A stretch of DNA of 64,000 nt from Acidobacteriota bacterium (GTDB taxonomy: Bacteria > Acidobacteriota > Vicinamibacteria > Vicinamibacterales > JAKQTR01). Where the stretch lies: the NCBI GenBank assembly GCA_029562975.1, contig JAKQTR010000043.1, positions 136,491 to 200,490 on the forward strand, given 5' to 3'. This document shows positions 15,625-24,683 of this stretch, piece by piece. The position numbers and the translations under genes are program-made. A model generated the notes under the pieces. It saw nothing but the letters and a program-made list of their open reading frames with translations, did no database searches and had not been told where the DNA came from. How positions within the stretch are numbered: the first letter of the stretch is position 1; each line of letters opens with the position of its first letter.

Positions 15625-16824
15625 ATGACGCACGCGAACGAACAGCCTCCTGGAATGGCCGCCGCCGTCCGTTCGGCCGCTCGCCGCGAGTGGAGGCGGA
15701 TTGCCGGCTCACCGTACCTCCTCCTCATGCTCGTGGTGTTCCCGCTCGCGAGCGGTGCCCTGATGGCGGGCCTGTTCGGGACCGGCGCCGTGCGCGATGT
15801 GCCCGTCGTCGCCGTCGACCTGGACGGCTCTGCCCTGTCGCGCGACTTCGTCCGCATGGTCGACGCCTCGGCCGGCGTGCGCGTGTCGGCGTCGGCGCCG
15901 GACATGGATGCGGCCGAGGAGCAGGTCCTGCGGGGCCAGGCGTACGGGATCGTGCTCGTCCCCGAGCACTTCGCGCGCGAGGTGGCTCGCGGCGCGGCGC
16001 CGGCGATCACCGCGTTCTACAACGCGCAGTTCCTGGTGCCCGCGAGCCAGATCAAGACGGCCGTGTCAGCCGCTGCCGCCACGCTGTCCGCCCGCGTGGA
16101 GTACGCCAGGCGCGCCGGGCAGGAGCCCGGCCCCGCGGCCGCCGCGCACGTCGAGCCGGTCGTCCTCGACGCACACGCCCTCTTCAACGAACCCCTGAGC
16201 TATATCACCTACCTCGTGACGCCGCTCCTGCCGACGCTGCTGCAGATCTTCATCGTGATCGCGATCGTGCAGGCGTATGGATCCGAGGCGCGGGACGGCA
16301 CCGCCCGCGACTGGTTCGCCGCCGCCGGCGGCCGGCCCTGGGCCGCCGTCGCCGGCAAGGCCGTGCCCTATCTCCTGCACTTCACCGCCCTCGCCTTCCT
16401 GATGCTGGGGGTGATCTACGGCCCCCTCGGCGTCCCGTTTCGCGGCAGCTTCGCCGTTGTCGCCTGGGCGACGGCCGTCTTCGTGCTCGCGTACGTCGCC
16501 ATGGGGTTCGCCTTCATCGCCGTCGTCGGCGATCTCCGCGCCGGCGGCAGCCTCGCCGCGTTCTACTGCGCGCCGGCGTTCGCCTTCGCGGGCGTGACGT
16601 TCCCCGCCGAAGGCATGCCGCTTGCTGGACAGGTGTGGGGGAGCCTCCTGCCCGTCACGCACTATCTGCGGATCCTCGTGCAGCAGGCCATGCGGGCGGC
16701 CCCCGCAGCGGTGTCGTGGCACTCGTTCCTGGCGATCGCCGCCTTCGCCGTCCTGCCGTGGCCGATCGTCATGTGGCGGGCCGCGCATCTTGCGCGCCGC
16801 GTGTCCGGTGAGGCAGACCGATGA
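15625..16824 (+). CDS. ABC-2 type transporter permease (first of pair)
   Basis: 399 residues. One N-terminal helix (YLLLMLVVFPLASGALMAGL), a large extracytoplasmic domain (about 50-190) beginning DVPVVAVDLDGSALSRDFVR, then about five C-terminal helices. This is the ABC2_membrane_3/YhiI-type layout. The second permease starts within its stop (ATGA). No ATP-binding motif is present here or anywhere in the operon, so an ATPase must come from elsewhere or the pair works without one. Confidence 0.85.
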   Translation: MTHANEQPPGMAAAVRSAARREWRRIAGSPYLLLMLVVFPLASGALMAGLFGTGAVRDVPVVAVDLDGSALSRDFVRMVDASAGVRVSASAPDMDAAEEQVLRGQAYGIVLVPEHFAREVARGAAPAITAFYNAQFLVPASQIKTAVSAAAATLSARVEYARRAGQEPGPAAAAHVEPVVLDAHALFNEPLSYITYLVTPLLPTLLQIFIVIAIVQAYGSEARDGTARDWFAAAGGRPWAAVAGKAVPYLLHFTALAFLMLGVIYGPLGVPFRGSFAVVAWATAVFVLAYVAMGFAFIAVVGDLRAGGSLAAFYCAPAFAFAGVTFPAEGMPLAGQVWGSLLPVTHYLRILVQQAMRAAPAAVSWHSFLAIAAFAVLPWPIVMWRAAHLARRVSGEADR

Positions 16825-17996
16825 GGATCTTCCTCCGCGCGCTCGCCGACGAGTCGCGCCTCGTGTTCCTCGACTGGGGCGTGCTCGTCATCACGGTCCT
16901 GGCCGTGGTGGTGTACGCGTTCGTCTATCCGGTTCCGTACTCCAATCAGGTGCTGAAGGACGTGCCGATCGCGGTCGTCGACGGCGACAAGTCCGGCTTG
17001 AGCCGGCGGCTGGTCGGGATGGCTGACGCGCACGAGGGCCTTCGCGTGGCCGCGCGCCCGGGATCGATGGCCGAGGCCGAGGCCATGGTCCGGGACGGGC
17101 GCGTCGCCGGCGTGCTCGCGGTCCCGCGCGGCTTCGAGCGCAACGTTCTCGAAGGCCGGCAGTCGCGGGTGTCGGCCCATCTCGACACGTCGTACCTACT
17201 GTCCTACAGCACGGGGCTCACCGCTCTCATGGAGTCCACCGGCACCTTGTCGGCCGGCGTGGAAGTGGCGCGGTGGCGCGCGCGCGGGATGAGCCGTGAG
17301 GCCGCGCTCCGCGCCCGCAGGCCTGTCGCGCTCGAGCTGCGGCCGCTCTTCAACGCCACCTCGGCGTACGCCACCTACGTCGTGCCGGCCGTGCTGATTC
17401 TGATCCTCCAGCAGACGCTGCTCATCGGCGCCGGCATGTCCGGGGGGGCCAGGAGCGAGCGCATCGCGGCGGGCAGGGCGGCGGCCATCGACGCCGGCGC
17501 ACGCCCGATCGCGCAGGTCCTCGGGCGATCGGTCCCCTTTCTGCTGCTGTACGCGGCTCATGCCGCCTTCTACTTCGCGTTCATCCCGCGCCACTTCGGC
17601 TACTACGTGCCCGGGTCGCTGCTCCCCGCGGCGCTCCTCACCGTGCCCTTCCTGCTTGCGACGGTGTTCCTCGGCTTCACGCTGCGCCCGCTCTTCAGGC
17701 GCCGCGGGACGGCGATGCAGGTGCTGCTCTTCACGTCGCTGATCTTCGTGTTCCTGGGAGGGTTCGCGTGGCCGGCGGAGGCGGTGCCCGCCTGGATCCG
17801 AAGCGCGGCGCGCGTCGTGCCGACGACCTCGGCCATCCCGGCCTACCTTCGGCTCACCCGCTTCGGCGCGGGCCTCGCCGACGTGTCGCGCGAGGCCGCG
17901 ACGCTCTGGAGCCTCGCGGCGATCTACTTCCCGATGGCCTGCGCCGCGGAGTGGCTGCAGCAGCGGCGGGCGCGGCGCGTCAGGCCCGGGGCCTGA
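16821..17996 (+). CDS. ABC-2 type transporter permease (second of pair)
   Basis: 391 residues with the same layout as its neighbour: an N-terminal helix, an extracytoplasmic domain opening with DVPIAVVDGDKSGLSRRLVG, then about five helices from residue 185 on. The likeness of the two suggests duplication and a heterodimer. Last gene of the sigma-54 efflux operon. Its stop overlaps the convergent gene by 17 nt. Confidence 0.85.
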   Translation: MRIFLRALADESRLVFLDWGVLVITVLAVVVYAFVYPVPYSNQVLKDVPIAVVDGDKSGLSRRLVGMADAHEGLRVAARPGSMAEAEAMVRDGRVAGVLAVPRGFERNVLEGRQSRVSAHLDTSYLLSYSTGLTALMESTGTLSAGVEVARWRARGMSREAALRARRPVALELRPLFNATSAYATYVVPAVLILILQQTLLIGAGMSGGARSERIAAGRAAAIDAGARPIAQVLGRSVPFLLLYAAHAAFYFAFIPRHFGYYVPGSLLPAALLTVPFLLATVFLGFTLRPLFRRRGTAMQVLLFTSLIFVFLGGFAWPAEAVPAWIRSAARVVPTTSAIPAYLRLTRFGAGLADVSREAATLWSLAAIYFPMACAAEWLQQRRARRVRPGA

Positions 17997-18516
17997 GCAT
18001 GCCGTGCCGGAGGATGCCGGCGATCCCGGCGATCGACGCGTCCGGGTCCTTGCCGCAGTGGTCCGGCGCGCCGAAGACCAGCTCGACGGCGAAGTGGTGC
18101 AGGCAGGACTCCCGGATGTGCCGCCCCTCGAACTCGACGGCGTCCACGCAGATGAGCGCGACGCGCCGCCGGTTCTGCGACACCGTCTCGCGCGCGGTCC
18201 GTCCGATGTCCTCGCGGCTCTCCGGGAAGCTCCCGGTTCGCAGCGCGCGGTTGACCGGGAAGCCTGGATCGTCGATGGCGTAGCAGTGCTGATCCAGCGG
18301 CGTCTCGAAGACCGTCTCCTTGTCCGGGCTGTGATGGCAGACGCCGCCGATCGAGAGGCCGGGCGGGGTCGCGATGTCCCGGACGCTCGCGGCGAGCCCG
18401 TTCAGCAGGCAGAACGTTTCGCGGGCGCCGGTGCCGAAGCGCTCGCAGCAGGTCCGCTTCCCGTCGAGATCGGCGCAGCCCGGCTGTTCAGGGGCGGCTC
18501 CGGCCGCGGCCGTCAC
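17980..18516 (-). CDS. Cys-rich hypothetical protein coupled to thiolase
   Basis: 178 residues from GTG 18516, which overlaps the thiolase stop (GTGA). I do not recognise the family. It has at least ten cysteines, many in the first 80 residues (CADLDGKRTCCERFG, FCLLNG, GVCHHSPDKE, QHCYAIDD) and more later (LICVDAVEF, ESCLHHF, DHCGKD), which suggests metal or iron-sulfur binding. No signal peptide or membrane helix. Thiolases of this type are often paired with a zinc-ribbon/OB-fold DUF35 protein; this one takes that place but does not look like DUF35. Confidence 0.65.
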   Translation of the reverse strand: MTAAAGAAPEQPGCADLDGKRTCCERFGTGARETFCLLNGLAASVRDIATPPGLSIGGVCHHSPDKETVFETPLDQHCYAIDDPGFPVNRALRTGSFPESREDIGRTARETVSQNRRRVALICVDAVEFEGRHIRESCLHHFAVELVFGAPDHCGKDPDASIAGIAGILRHGMLRPRA

Positions 18517-19721
18517 GCGCCCGGCTTCAGCACGGTGCACACCGACGCGCAGATCGGGCCGCCGATGTTGAACGTAGCGGCCGCCTTCGCGCCCGTCACC
18601 TGCAGCGCCGGCGGCACCCTTCCGAGGAGCTGCCACGCGGACCAGCCCACCATGGCGACGCCGGTGGCCCCGACGGGATGGCCCTTGGCAATCAGGCCGC
18701 CTGACGTGTTGATGCCGCACTCGCCGTCCGCGCGCGCCCGCCCGTCGACCCAGTACTGCGCGCCGCGGCCGAACGGGGCCTTCCCGATGACCTCGGTGCC
18801 GATGGCGCCCATGACGGTGAAGCAGTCGTGGATCTCGGCGACGTTGACGTCGGCCGGCGTGAGCCCGGCCATCGCGTAGGCCTTGCTCATCGCCGTGAGC
18901 GCGCCTTCCGCCCGGAGCACGTCCCGATCCGCCCGGAGCAGGCTGTCGGTCGCCTGCGCGTAGCCCGCAATCTCCACCGCGTCGGCCTTCGCCACGCCGA
19001 GGCGCCTCAGGCCTTCCTCGGTGGCGACGATGACGGCGGCGTACCCGTCGGTGATCTGCGAGCAGTCGTACGTCTTCAGCGGCAGGCCCTCGACGATGTA
19101 CCGGTTGCGCTCGCCGAGGTTCGCGCAGTCGTCCAGGGTGACCTTGATCTTCCTCATCTGCGCGTACGGGTTGCTGTTGGCGTTCGCGTACTCCGTCGCC
19201 GAGACGTGCGCGAGATCGCGCTCGGTCACGCCGTGCCGCGTCATGTAGTCGGCCATCACCTCGGCGAAGATGTGCGGGAAGATGTGGACCTTGCCCTCCC
19301 GCTCGTCGGGGTGCGAGAACACGCCGAGAGTCCGGCCGATGAGCCGGCCATCCATCTTCCCCTCGGCGTCCCGCATCTTCTCGAACCCGACGGCGATGCC
19401 GGCCTCGCCCTGGCCCACCAGCAGCTTGTAGATCACCGAGAGGATCGCCTGGCCGCCGGACGCGCAGGCGTTCTCGACGGCCTCGATCGGCTTCCCGGCC
19501 AGTCCGGGCACCGCGGCGAGCAGGCCGGCGAGCAGCCCCTGCTGGTTCAGGAGGTACGTGCAGGTGGCGCCGACGGACCCGACGTCGAGGATCGAGGGGT
19601 CGGCCTCGATCTCGCCGCACACGCCGGCAACCGACGCCTTGACGATCTCGGGCACGGTCATGCCCATGAGCTTCCCGAACTCGGACTGGTGATACGCGGC
19701 GACATAGACTCGCTTGTTCAC
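18513..19721 (-). CDS. Thiolase family protein (SCP2/acetyl-CoA acetyltransferase-like)
   Basis: 402 residues from GTG 19721, with GGGAG upstream. The acylated cysteine is in ENACASGGQA (Cys86). The catalytic histidines are in AEIHDCFT and KGHPVGATG, and the C-terminal glycine-rich block is present. These are the conserved residues of non-decarboxylating thiolases, although in this SCP2-type branch the final Cys motif is altered (GPICASVCTVL). Likely acts in acyl-CoA cleavage or condensation in the cytosol. It is followed by the Cys-rich partner. Confidence 0.85.
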   Translation of the reverse strand: MNKRVYVAAYHQSEFGKLMGMTVPEIVKASVAGVCGEIEADPSILDVGSVGATCTYLLNQQGLLAGLLAAVPGLAGKPIEAVENACASGGQAILSVIYKLLVGQGEAGIAVGFEKMRDAEGKMDGRLIGRTLGVFSHPDEREGKVHIFPHIFAEVMADYMTRHGVTERDLAHVSATEYANANSNPYAQMRKIKVTLDDCANLGERNRYIVEGLPLKTYDCSQITDGYAAVIVATEEGLRRLGVAKADAVEIAGYAQATDSLLRADRDVLRAEGALTAMSKAYAMAGLTPADVNVAEIHDCFTVMGAIGTEVIGKAPFGRGAQYWVDGRARADGECGINTSGGLIAKGHPVGATGVAMVGWSAWQLLGRVPPALQVTGAKAAATFNIGGPICASVCTVLKPGA

Positions 19722-19969
19722 GGCGGCGCTCCCAGGAAGCCACGCTGTTCAGTTCCGCGCGGGCGTCGGCGGGCCACTCCACCCGTTCGCTCCGCGCGCC
19801 GGCCCGCCCGGGCGAGGCCGGCGCGCTCGCTCACCCGCCAGCGGCGCTCGCGCGGATGGTGGCGGGCGTCCCTCCGCCCGGCCGGCAGCCCCGGCAAGAC
19901 CGGCGGCTGTTGGAGCAGGCGCGGACACCGGCCCGCGGCTGTCGCCATGGCCGGCGCCGGCCTCCAGCT
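19722..19969. other. Gene-free interval, 248 bp
   Basis: Holds GC-rich low-complexity DNA with several GCCGGC/GGCCGG palindromes. The ribosome site of the thiolase gene lies at its left end. I see no gene or clear promoter. Confidence 0.5.
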
Positions 19970-21202
19970 TCAGGCCATCAGGGCCTTGATGCGCTCGATC
20001 ACGGCCGGCCGGCGCGCGATGACGTCGAGTTCCCACTGCCGGGCCTCGGCCAGGCGCCGGCGCAGCTCGTCGCCCCCCGATGCGATCCGATCGAGCGCGC
20101 GCCGCACGTCCGGAACGGATACCCGGGCCAACGGCTCCGGCGCAAGCGGAACGGCGAGCCCGAGCTCCTGGCAGCGGGCCGCGATGCCGGGCTGGTCCCA
20201 GATGAACGGGTAGGAGATCATCGGCACGCCGTAGTAGATCGCCTCGTGCGTCGAGTTCATCCCGTGATGGGTCACGAAGACGGACGCGTCCCGCAGCACG
20301 CGGATCTGGTCCACGTACTGCTCGACGCGGACGTTGCGGCGCGCGAGACGCGCGGCGAGCGCCGGGAAGTCGCCGCCGCCGAGGCTGATGAGCGCCGCGA
20401 CCGCCGGCATCTCGGCGATGGCGTCGGCGAGCGTCTCCAGGGCCGCCTGCGCCTCCGAGGCATGCACGTCCCAGACGACCGTGCCGAACGAGATGTACAC
20501 CCGGACGCGGCCTTCCGACAAGGGCCCGAACGGCGAGGGCGCCCCGTCCGCGGCACTGTGCGACGCGGGCCACAACGAGCCGAAGTACTCGACGGTGTCC
20601 GGCGGCTCGCCCGGACGCGCGGCCATGAACTGGCTGGGCTCCGAGTAGATGTTGAGCTCCCCGCCGGCATCGGTGAAAGCCAGGAATGGGGAAGCCTCGG
20701 CGATGCCGTGCTTTTCCTGCAGGATCCGGACGGCCTCCCGGCACTTGTCCGAGACCGACGGCGCCATCGACGGGTCCGTCGCGTAGCGCTGCCGGAGCTT
20801 CTGCGGGTCGAACGCCTGGCCCAGGCGCATGACCACGCGCGGCAGGCCTAGGCGGATGGCCACGACGCGCGCGACCGGCATGATCGTGTCGTGGAGGATC
20901 AGCCTGGGGCGCAGCGGCTCGACCTCCCGCGCCACGTCCTCGCCGTAGAGCCCGGCGAAGGTGACGGACCAGCCGCTCGTCGGGCGCGTCGTGCCGGGGT
21001 CGATCTCGGTGTACGGCTGGCGCCAGTAGAGATCCGAGAAGCCGGCGCCGACGCCCTCCATGTCGGCGCGCGCGCCCTGGTCGGCGAAGACGTGGACGGG
21101 AATGCCCGCTCCGATCAGGCTCGCCACGACGGGCATCATGCGTTTCTGGTGGCCCTTGTAGTGCGTGCAGAAGGCCACCACGCCCCCACCTGAATCGGTC
21201 AT
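19970..21202 (-). CDS. MGT-family UDP-glycosyltransferase
   Basis: 410 residues from ATG 21202 with GGAGGA upstream; longer in-frame starts to 21397 would run into the neighbouring coding region. GT-B fold: the N-terminal half begins VVAFCTHYKGHQKRMMPVV. The C-terminal half has VYISFGTVVWD, VEQYVDQIRVLRDASVFVTH, and the nucleotide-sugar motif HHGMNSTHEAIYYGVPMISY, followed by WDQPGIAARCQELGL. The family glycosylates macrolides, lipids and other small molecules. The acceptor is unknown. Its start overlaps the stop of the upstream phosphotransferase (ATGA), so the two probably act on related substrates. Confidence 0.85.
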   Translation of the reverse strand: MTDSGGGVVAFCTHYKGHQKRMMPVVASLIGAGIPVHVFADQGARADMEGVGAGFSDLYWRQPYTEIDPGTTRPTSGWSVTFAGLYGEDVAREVEPLRPRLILHDTIMPVARVVAIRLGLPRVVMRLGQAFDPQKLRQRYATDPSMAPSVSDKCREAVRILQEKHGIAEASPFLAFTDAGGELNIYSEPSQFMAARPGEPPDTVEYFGSLWPASHSAADGAPSPFGPLSEGRVRVYISFGTVVWDVHASEAQAALETLADAIAEMPAVAALISLGGGDFPALAARLARRNVRVEQYVDQIRVLRDASVFVTHHGMNSTHEAIYYGVPMISYPFIWDQPGIAARCQELGLAVPLAPEPLARVSVPDVRRALDRIASGGDELRRRLAEARQWELDVIARRPAVIERIKALMA

Positions 21203-22068
21203 CGATGTCCTCCTCCCGCATGGGTTTCCAGAGCCAGTTGCCGAAGACGGTCCAGCGGCCGGGACACGCCGGAATGCGAAGAGCGAGCGCGGAACAGCGC
21301 GCTCACGCAGAGGGCCACCGCGAACCAGAACCGCTGGTGCGCCACGGCGTCGCTGCTTCCGCCGGCCGCGAGGTAGGCGTCGCGGAACCAGGCCCATGCC
21401 TCGTCGTCGAGCGCCCAGCGGTACCGGGTCCTGGCCAGGTCGTGTCCGAAGGCGTCAACGCGGGCCCATTCGTTGTCGATGAGGCGCAGCCGCCCCTCCC
21501 CGTCGATCACCATGTTCTCGCCGCAGAAATCGAGGTGGACGACGCCGCTCTCGGCGGCTCCGGGATCGTCGCTTGCCAGAACCGCCCGCACGGCGGCAGC
21601 GCCGGCGCAATCGAGCGCCCCGCTGGCCGCCAGCTCGTCCAGCGTCGCCTCCGAGAGGGCCCGCCATCGCGCCGTGCTGGAAGAGAGCGGCAGAGGCAGG
21701 CCGTCCAGCTCCGGCGTGGCGTGCATGACGGCCAGCAGGCGCGCGGCGCCCCGCACCGTGGCCTCGCCTGGCGCGCCGTCGGCCAGCGAGCGCCCGTCGA
21801 TCCACTCCTCGATCAGCACCGCCCCCGACCGGGCGACGACGGCGGCGAAGGCGGACGGCAACACCGCGCGGAGGGCCTGCTGACGAGCCGCCTCGCCCTC
21901 GCTCTCGAACCGCCGCGCCTTGACCGCCCGGCCGCAGTCCAGCCGCACGCGGTACAGCGCGCGCGGCATGGCGGGATCCGGCGTGAGCGTCAGGACTTCT
22001 GCCGACGCCGCGCGGAGCCCGGCGTGGGCCAGCGCGTCGGCGATGTCGGCGGGAAGATCGACAGGCAT
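21199..22068 (-). CDS. Aminoglycoside-phosphotransferase-like (APH) kinase
   Basis: 289 residues from ATG 22068, with weak GCGAGG upstream; ATG 22122 is an alternative. The APH fold is shown by the catalytic loop VVHLDFCGENMVID (HxDxxxxN), the metal-binding RLRLIDNEWARVDAFGHDLA and the ATP-clamping VLIEEWIDGRSL. The substrate cannot be told; this superfamily includes antibiotic, choline and sugar kinases. Coupled to the glycosyltransferase downstream. Confidence 0.75.
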   Translation of the reverse strand: MPVDLPADIADALAHAGLRAASAEVLTLTPDPAMPRALYRVRLDCGRAVKARRFESEGEAARQQALRAVLPSAFAAVVARSGAVLIEEWIDGRSLADGAPGEATVRGAARLLAVMHATPELDGLPLPLSSSTARWRALSEATLDELAASGALDCAGAAAVRAVLASDDPGAAESGVVHLDFCGENMVIDGEGRLRLIDNEWARVDAFGHDLARTRYRWALDDEAWAWFRDAYLAAGGSSDAVAHQRFWFAVALCVSALFRARSSHSGVSRPLDRLRQLALETHAGGGHR

Positions 22069-22392
22069 CTGGCCTCGCAGGGTCTGACGGCACCAGACGC
22101 GCACACGGACCCGTGGCGGCATCCGGTTCTCTCGCGGCAGAGAGTGACATATGTTGCCGCGTCGGGCATGGTGGTGGCAAGACCGGATGCCCTTCGAACC
22201 GGACGCCCGCCGGACGCCAGCCTGCGTGAGGCCGTTCGCCGCGCGCCCGCGAGAGGGACGGCTCACGGCGAGCGGACCCGAGACCGACGAGACGGAGGGC
22301 CGGAGGATCGGAGGGCCGAATCCAGCCTGCCTCGCAGCCGGCGGCCGGCAGGCCGCCCGGCGGCGGCGGGCATTCGCGCCCCGGTTCCTGAG
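22069..22392. other. Gene-free interval, 324 bp, with repeat words
   Basis: Upstream region of the APH-like gene. Its left part (about 22300-22380) contains the modular repeat words GCCTGCCTCGC and GCCGGCGGCCGGCAGGC also found at about 24545, 57625 and 60790. No gene is seen. Confidence 0.45.
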
Positions 22393-23682
22393 TCAGTAGC
22401 TGTACCTCACCCCCACCGTGACGTGGGAGTTCCGCGCGTAGCGCCCGAGGAAGTCTCCGGCCGCGCCGCCGATGATCGTGGCGCGGATGGTGAGCCGCAG
22501 GTGCCGTCCAGACGCCTGCGAGTACTCGAATCGGAGCCACGCGCCGTCGCCCGTCTGGCGGACCGCGCCCTCGAAGGCGGCGCTGCGGGCGGCGTCGATC
22601 GTGTACGACGCGCGGCCGAGAAACGCCTTCGCCAGGCCGCGGTCCGGCGCGAACGCTCCGCCCGCGCGCGGCCTCGTCACCGCCTCCCCCGCGTAGCCGC
22701 CGACGAAGACCCATTCGCCTCTCTGGCGCTCGAGCTGGATGACGTAGAGCCAGTACTCGCCGGCGCGCGCGTCGCCCGATCCGAAGAAGGCGGCTTCGCC
22801 CTTGATCGTGGCCGGCGAGAGCGGGATCGCGGCGTCGGCGCCGAGCATCCACATCTCGGGAAACGCGCGTGCGACCCGGATCGGCGCGGGCCCGACGAGG
22901 ACGCCAGCCGGAGGCGGGCCTGCGGGCGGAAAGGCCGTGCCGCCCGGGAGGGCGGGAGTCCCGGCTGCGAAGACCGGGAGGTGGGTGTTGCCTCTGAACG
23001 CGGACAGCGAGCACTCGAAGCCGCTCCCGACGTGGTTCCACCGCGCGCCGAGCTGCGCCCGGGCCGGATGCGCGGCGCCGCCGTCGGCGAAAGCCGTTCC
23101 CGCCGGGCCGCCCGTGATGCCGGACCACCGATTCTCGACGAGCGGCATCCGGCTCGGCGTGAACCGCGCCGCGACCAGGTCGAGCGCATTCGACTGGAGC
23201 CCCACGGTCAGCCGGCCGCCTGTCACCGCGAGGATCTCGCTGTCCACGACGGCCAGGTAGTCGCGCGGCGCGAACCGATCCGTCGGGTTCAGGATGTCGG
23301 TCTTGCCCCAGCGGACGAACTGCTTGCCCAGGTCGAGCGAGACCGGGCCCTTTGCGAGCATCGCGTCGAGGCGCCGGATGGAGAGCGCCGGCCGCTTCGT
23401 CGATCGATCGGAGAGGGCCGGGCCGCCCCAGTCCGTCTGGCAGTGCGTGTCGCCCCTCAGATCGGCATGCCCCTCGAGCCTCAGCCACGGAGCGGGCTTC
23501 GCCGTCACCTCGTGCCTGACGAGCGCCTCGCCGACGAGCCTCGTGCTGTCGGACGCAGTCGTCTGCGGGTACCCGACGCCGCGCACCTCCAGGAAGCCGC
23601 GGTGGGAGACAGTCTGGCCCGCCGCCGCCGCCGGCAGCAATGCGGCAGCTATGAGGACGAACGCAACTCGCCGACGGTGCAC
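22393..23682 (-). CDS. Outer membrane beta-barrel protein of an ABC/LolA-type operon
   Basis: 429 residues from GTG 23682, which gives a clear signal peptide (RRRVAFVLIAAALLPAAAAGQ). The rest alternates short hydrophobic and polar strands with aromatic ends (RGFLEVRGVGYPQTT, WLRLEGHADLRGDTH, GKQFVRWGKTDILNPTDRF) and finishes NSHVTVGVRYSY, a terminal aromatic typical of outer membrane barrels. The KTDILNPTDRF segment is seen in the DUF1302-like porins that accompany LolA-like proteins. Last of four genes in one direction, so it is probably the outer-membrane end of the same system. Confidence 0.75.
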   Translation of the reverse strand: MHRRRVAFVLIAAALLPAAAAGQTVSHRGFLEVRGVGYPQTTASDSTRLVGEALVRHEVTAKPAPWLRLEGHADLRGDTHCQTDWGGPALSDRSTKRPALSIRRLDAMLAKGPVSLDLGKQFVRWGKTDILNPTDRFAPRDYLAVVDSEILAVTGGRLTVGLQSNALDLVAARFTPSRMPLVENRWSGITGGPAGTAFADGGAAHPARAQLGARWNHVGSGFECSLSAFRGNTHLPVFAAGTPALPGGTAFPPAGPPPAGVLVGPAPIRVARAFPEMWMLGADAAIPLSPATIKGEAAFFGSGDARAGEYWLYVIQLERQRGEWVFVGGYAGEAVTRPRAGGAFAPDRGLAKAFLGRASYTIDAARSAAFEGAVRQTGDGAWLRFEYSQASGRHLRLTIRATIIGGAAGDFLGRYARNSHVTVGVRYSY

Positions 23683-23723
23683 CTTGAGGCTCTGTCTCCT
23701 GGATTCCGCCTTCCGGGGTCTTC

Positions 23724-24500
23724 CTACTGTCTTCGCAAGGCCTGCAGCGTGAAGCGCTCTTCTTTCATCGGCAGGTTGTACTGCAGCTTGTCCAGCGTCA
23801 GGACCGTGCGGCTGTTGCGGCGCACGTCGGTCATCTCGAGGACGCGGCCCGCCCAGATGCCCTGGACGTTCTCGATGCGCGAGTACCGCAGCCGGCGCGC
23901 GAGCGCGCCCCTGGCGTAGTTCTCGACGAGCTGGAAGGCGTAGTTGTCCTTCCTGACCCACACGTAGGACAGCGTGTACTGCGACGACTTGCCGGTCCGC
24001 GGCTTCGCTTCGATCTTCCAGCAGGCCGCGCCGTCGATGGCCTCGTCGGCGATCGCCCTGAAGTCGTACTGCTCCGTGTCGCGCTCCTCGAGGTCCTCGA
24101 AGCTGAAGTCGGTGCCGAAGAACCTCGTGGATCGGTCCTGGAGCGCGATCCGGCGCTCGCGCTGGATCGCCGGCGTCCACATCCACTGGTCCGACGCGCG
24201 GTCGGGGTGGTTCACGACGAGCAGCGCCACGCCCCTGACCTCGGGCGGCTCCATGAAGGTCAGCACGGCCCTGCTCCGGCCGTGCGATCCGAGCCGGTCG
24301 AAGATCCAGCGCTTGTCGCTGATCTTCCCCCTGGCGTCCACGACCTGGAGGAGCCCCTCGTAGTGCTGCGACGCCGCCTGCCCGCGCTTCTGCGACTCCT
24401 CCATCACTTCGCGCGCGCTCTGCGCGGCCGCCGCCCGTGGCTGCACCAGGCCCAGCGCGAGCGGCAGCATGACCGACAAGACTCGAATGCGGCGTGTCAT
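23724..24500 (-). CDS. Outer membrane lipoprotein-sorting (LolA-like) protein
   Basis: 258 residues from ATG 24500 with a signal peptide ending RAAAAQ. The body is the LolA-like open beta-barrel of the COG2834/PF17131 type: KRWIFDRLGSHGRSRAVLTF, MEPPEVRGVALLVVNHPDRA, QWMWTPAIQRERRI, and GTDFSFEDLEERD. Periplasmic carrier of a lipid or lipoprotein. The ABC permease and ATPase upstream resemble LolCDE, which suggests an envelope export relay ending in the beta-barrel protein. The 41-nt gap before the barrel gene contains GGATTCCGCCTTCC repeat words. Confidence 0.8.
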   Translation of the reverse strand: MTRRIRVLSVMLPLALGLVQPRAAAAQSAREVMEESQKRGQAASQHYEGLLQVVDARGKISDKRWIFDRLGSHGRSRAVLTFMEPPEVRGVALLVVNHPDRASDQWMWTPAIQRERRIALQDRSTRFFGTDFSFEDLEERDTEQYDFRAIADEAIDGAACWKIEAKPRTGKSSQYTLSYVWVRKDNYAFQLVENYARGALARRLRYSRIENVQGIWAGRVLEMTDVRRNSRTVLTLDKLQYNLPMKEERFTLQALRRQ

Positions 24501-24683
24501 CGTTCGTTCCCGAATCCCGGCCCCCGCCGTCGCTGGGCGGTCTGCCGGCCGGCCCTGAGCTGGTCGAGGGGCCAGCTACGGCGAGGCATGCCGAGTCCCG
24601 AGCCCAGGCCGGCTGGCGCCCCGCCCCCGATCCCCGGTTCCCGACCTCCAGTCACCGATCCCCAGCCCCCTTGCCCCTTGTCC
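24501..24683. repeat. Composite intergenic repeat cluster
   Basis: Several repeat words in a row: GGCCGGCCCTGAGCTGG with TCGAGGGGCC forming a short dyad (24551-24573), GAGTCCCGAGCCC, CCCGATCCCCGGTTCCCGAC, and CTTGCCCCTTGTCCCT. The same words occur in the same order at 63404-63552. Located between two genes of one operon. Confidence 0.65.
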
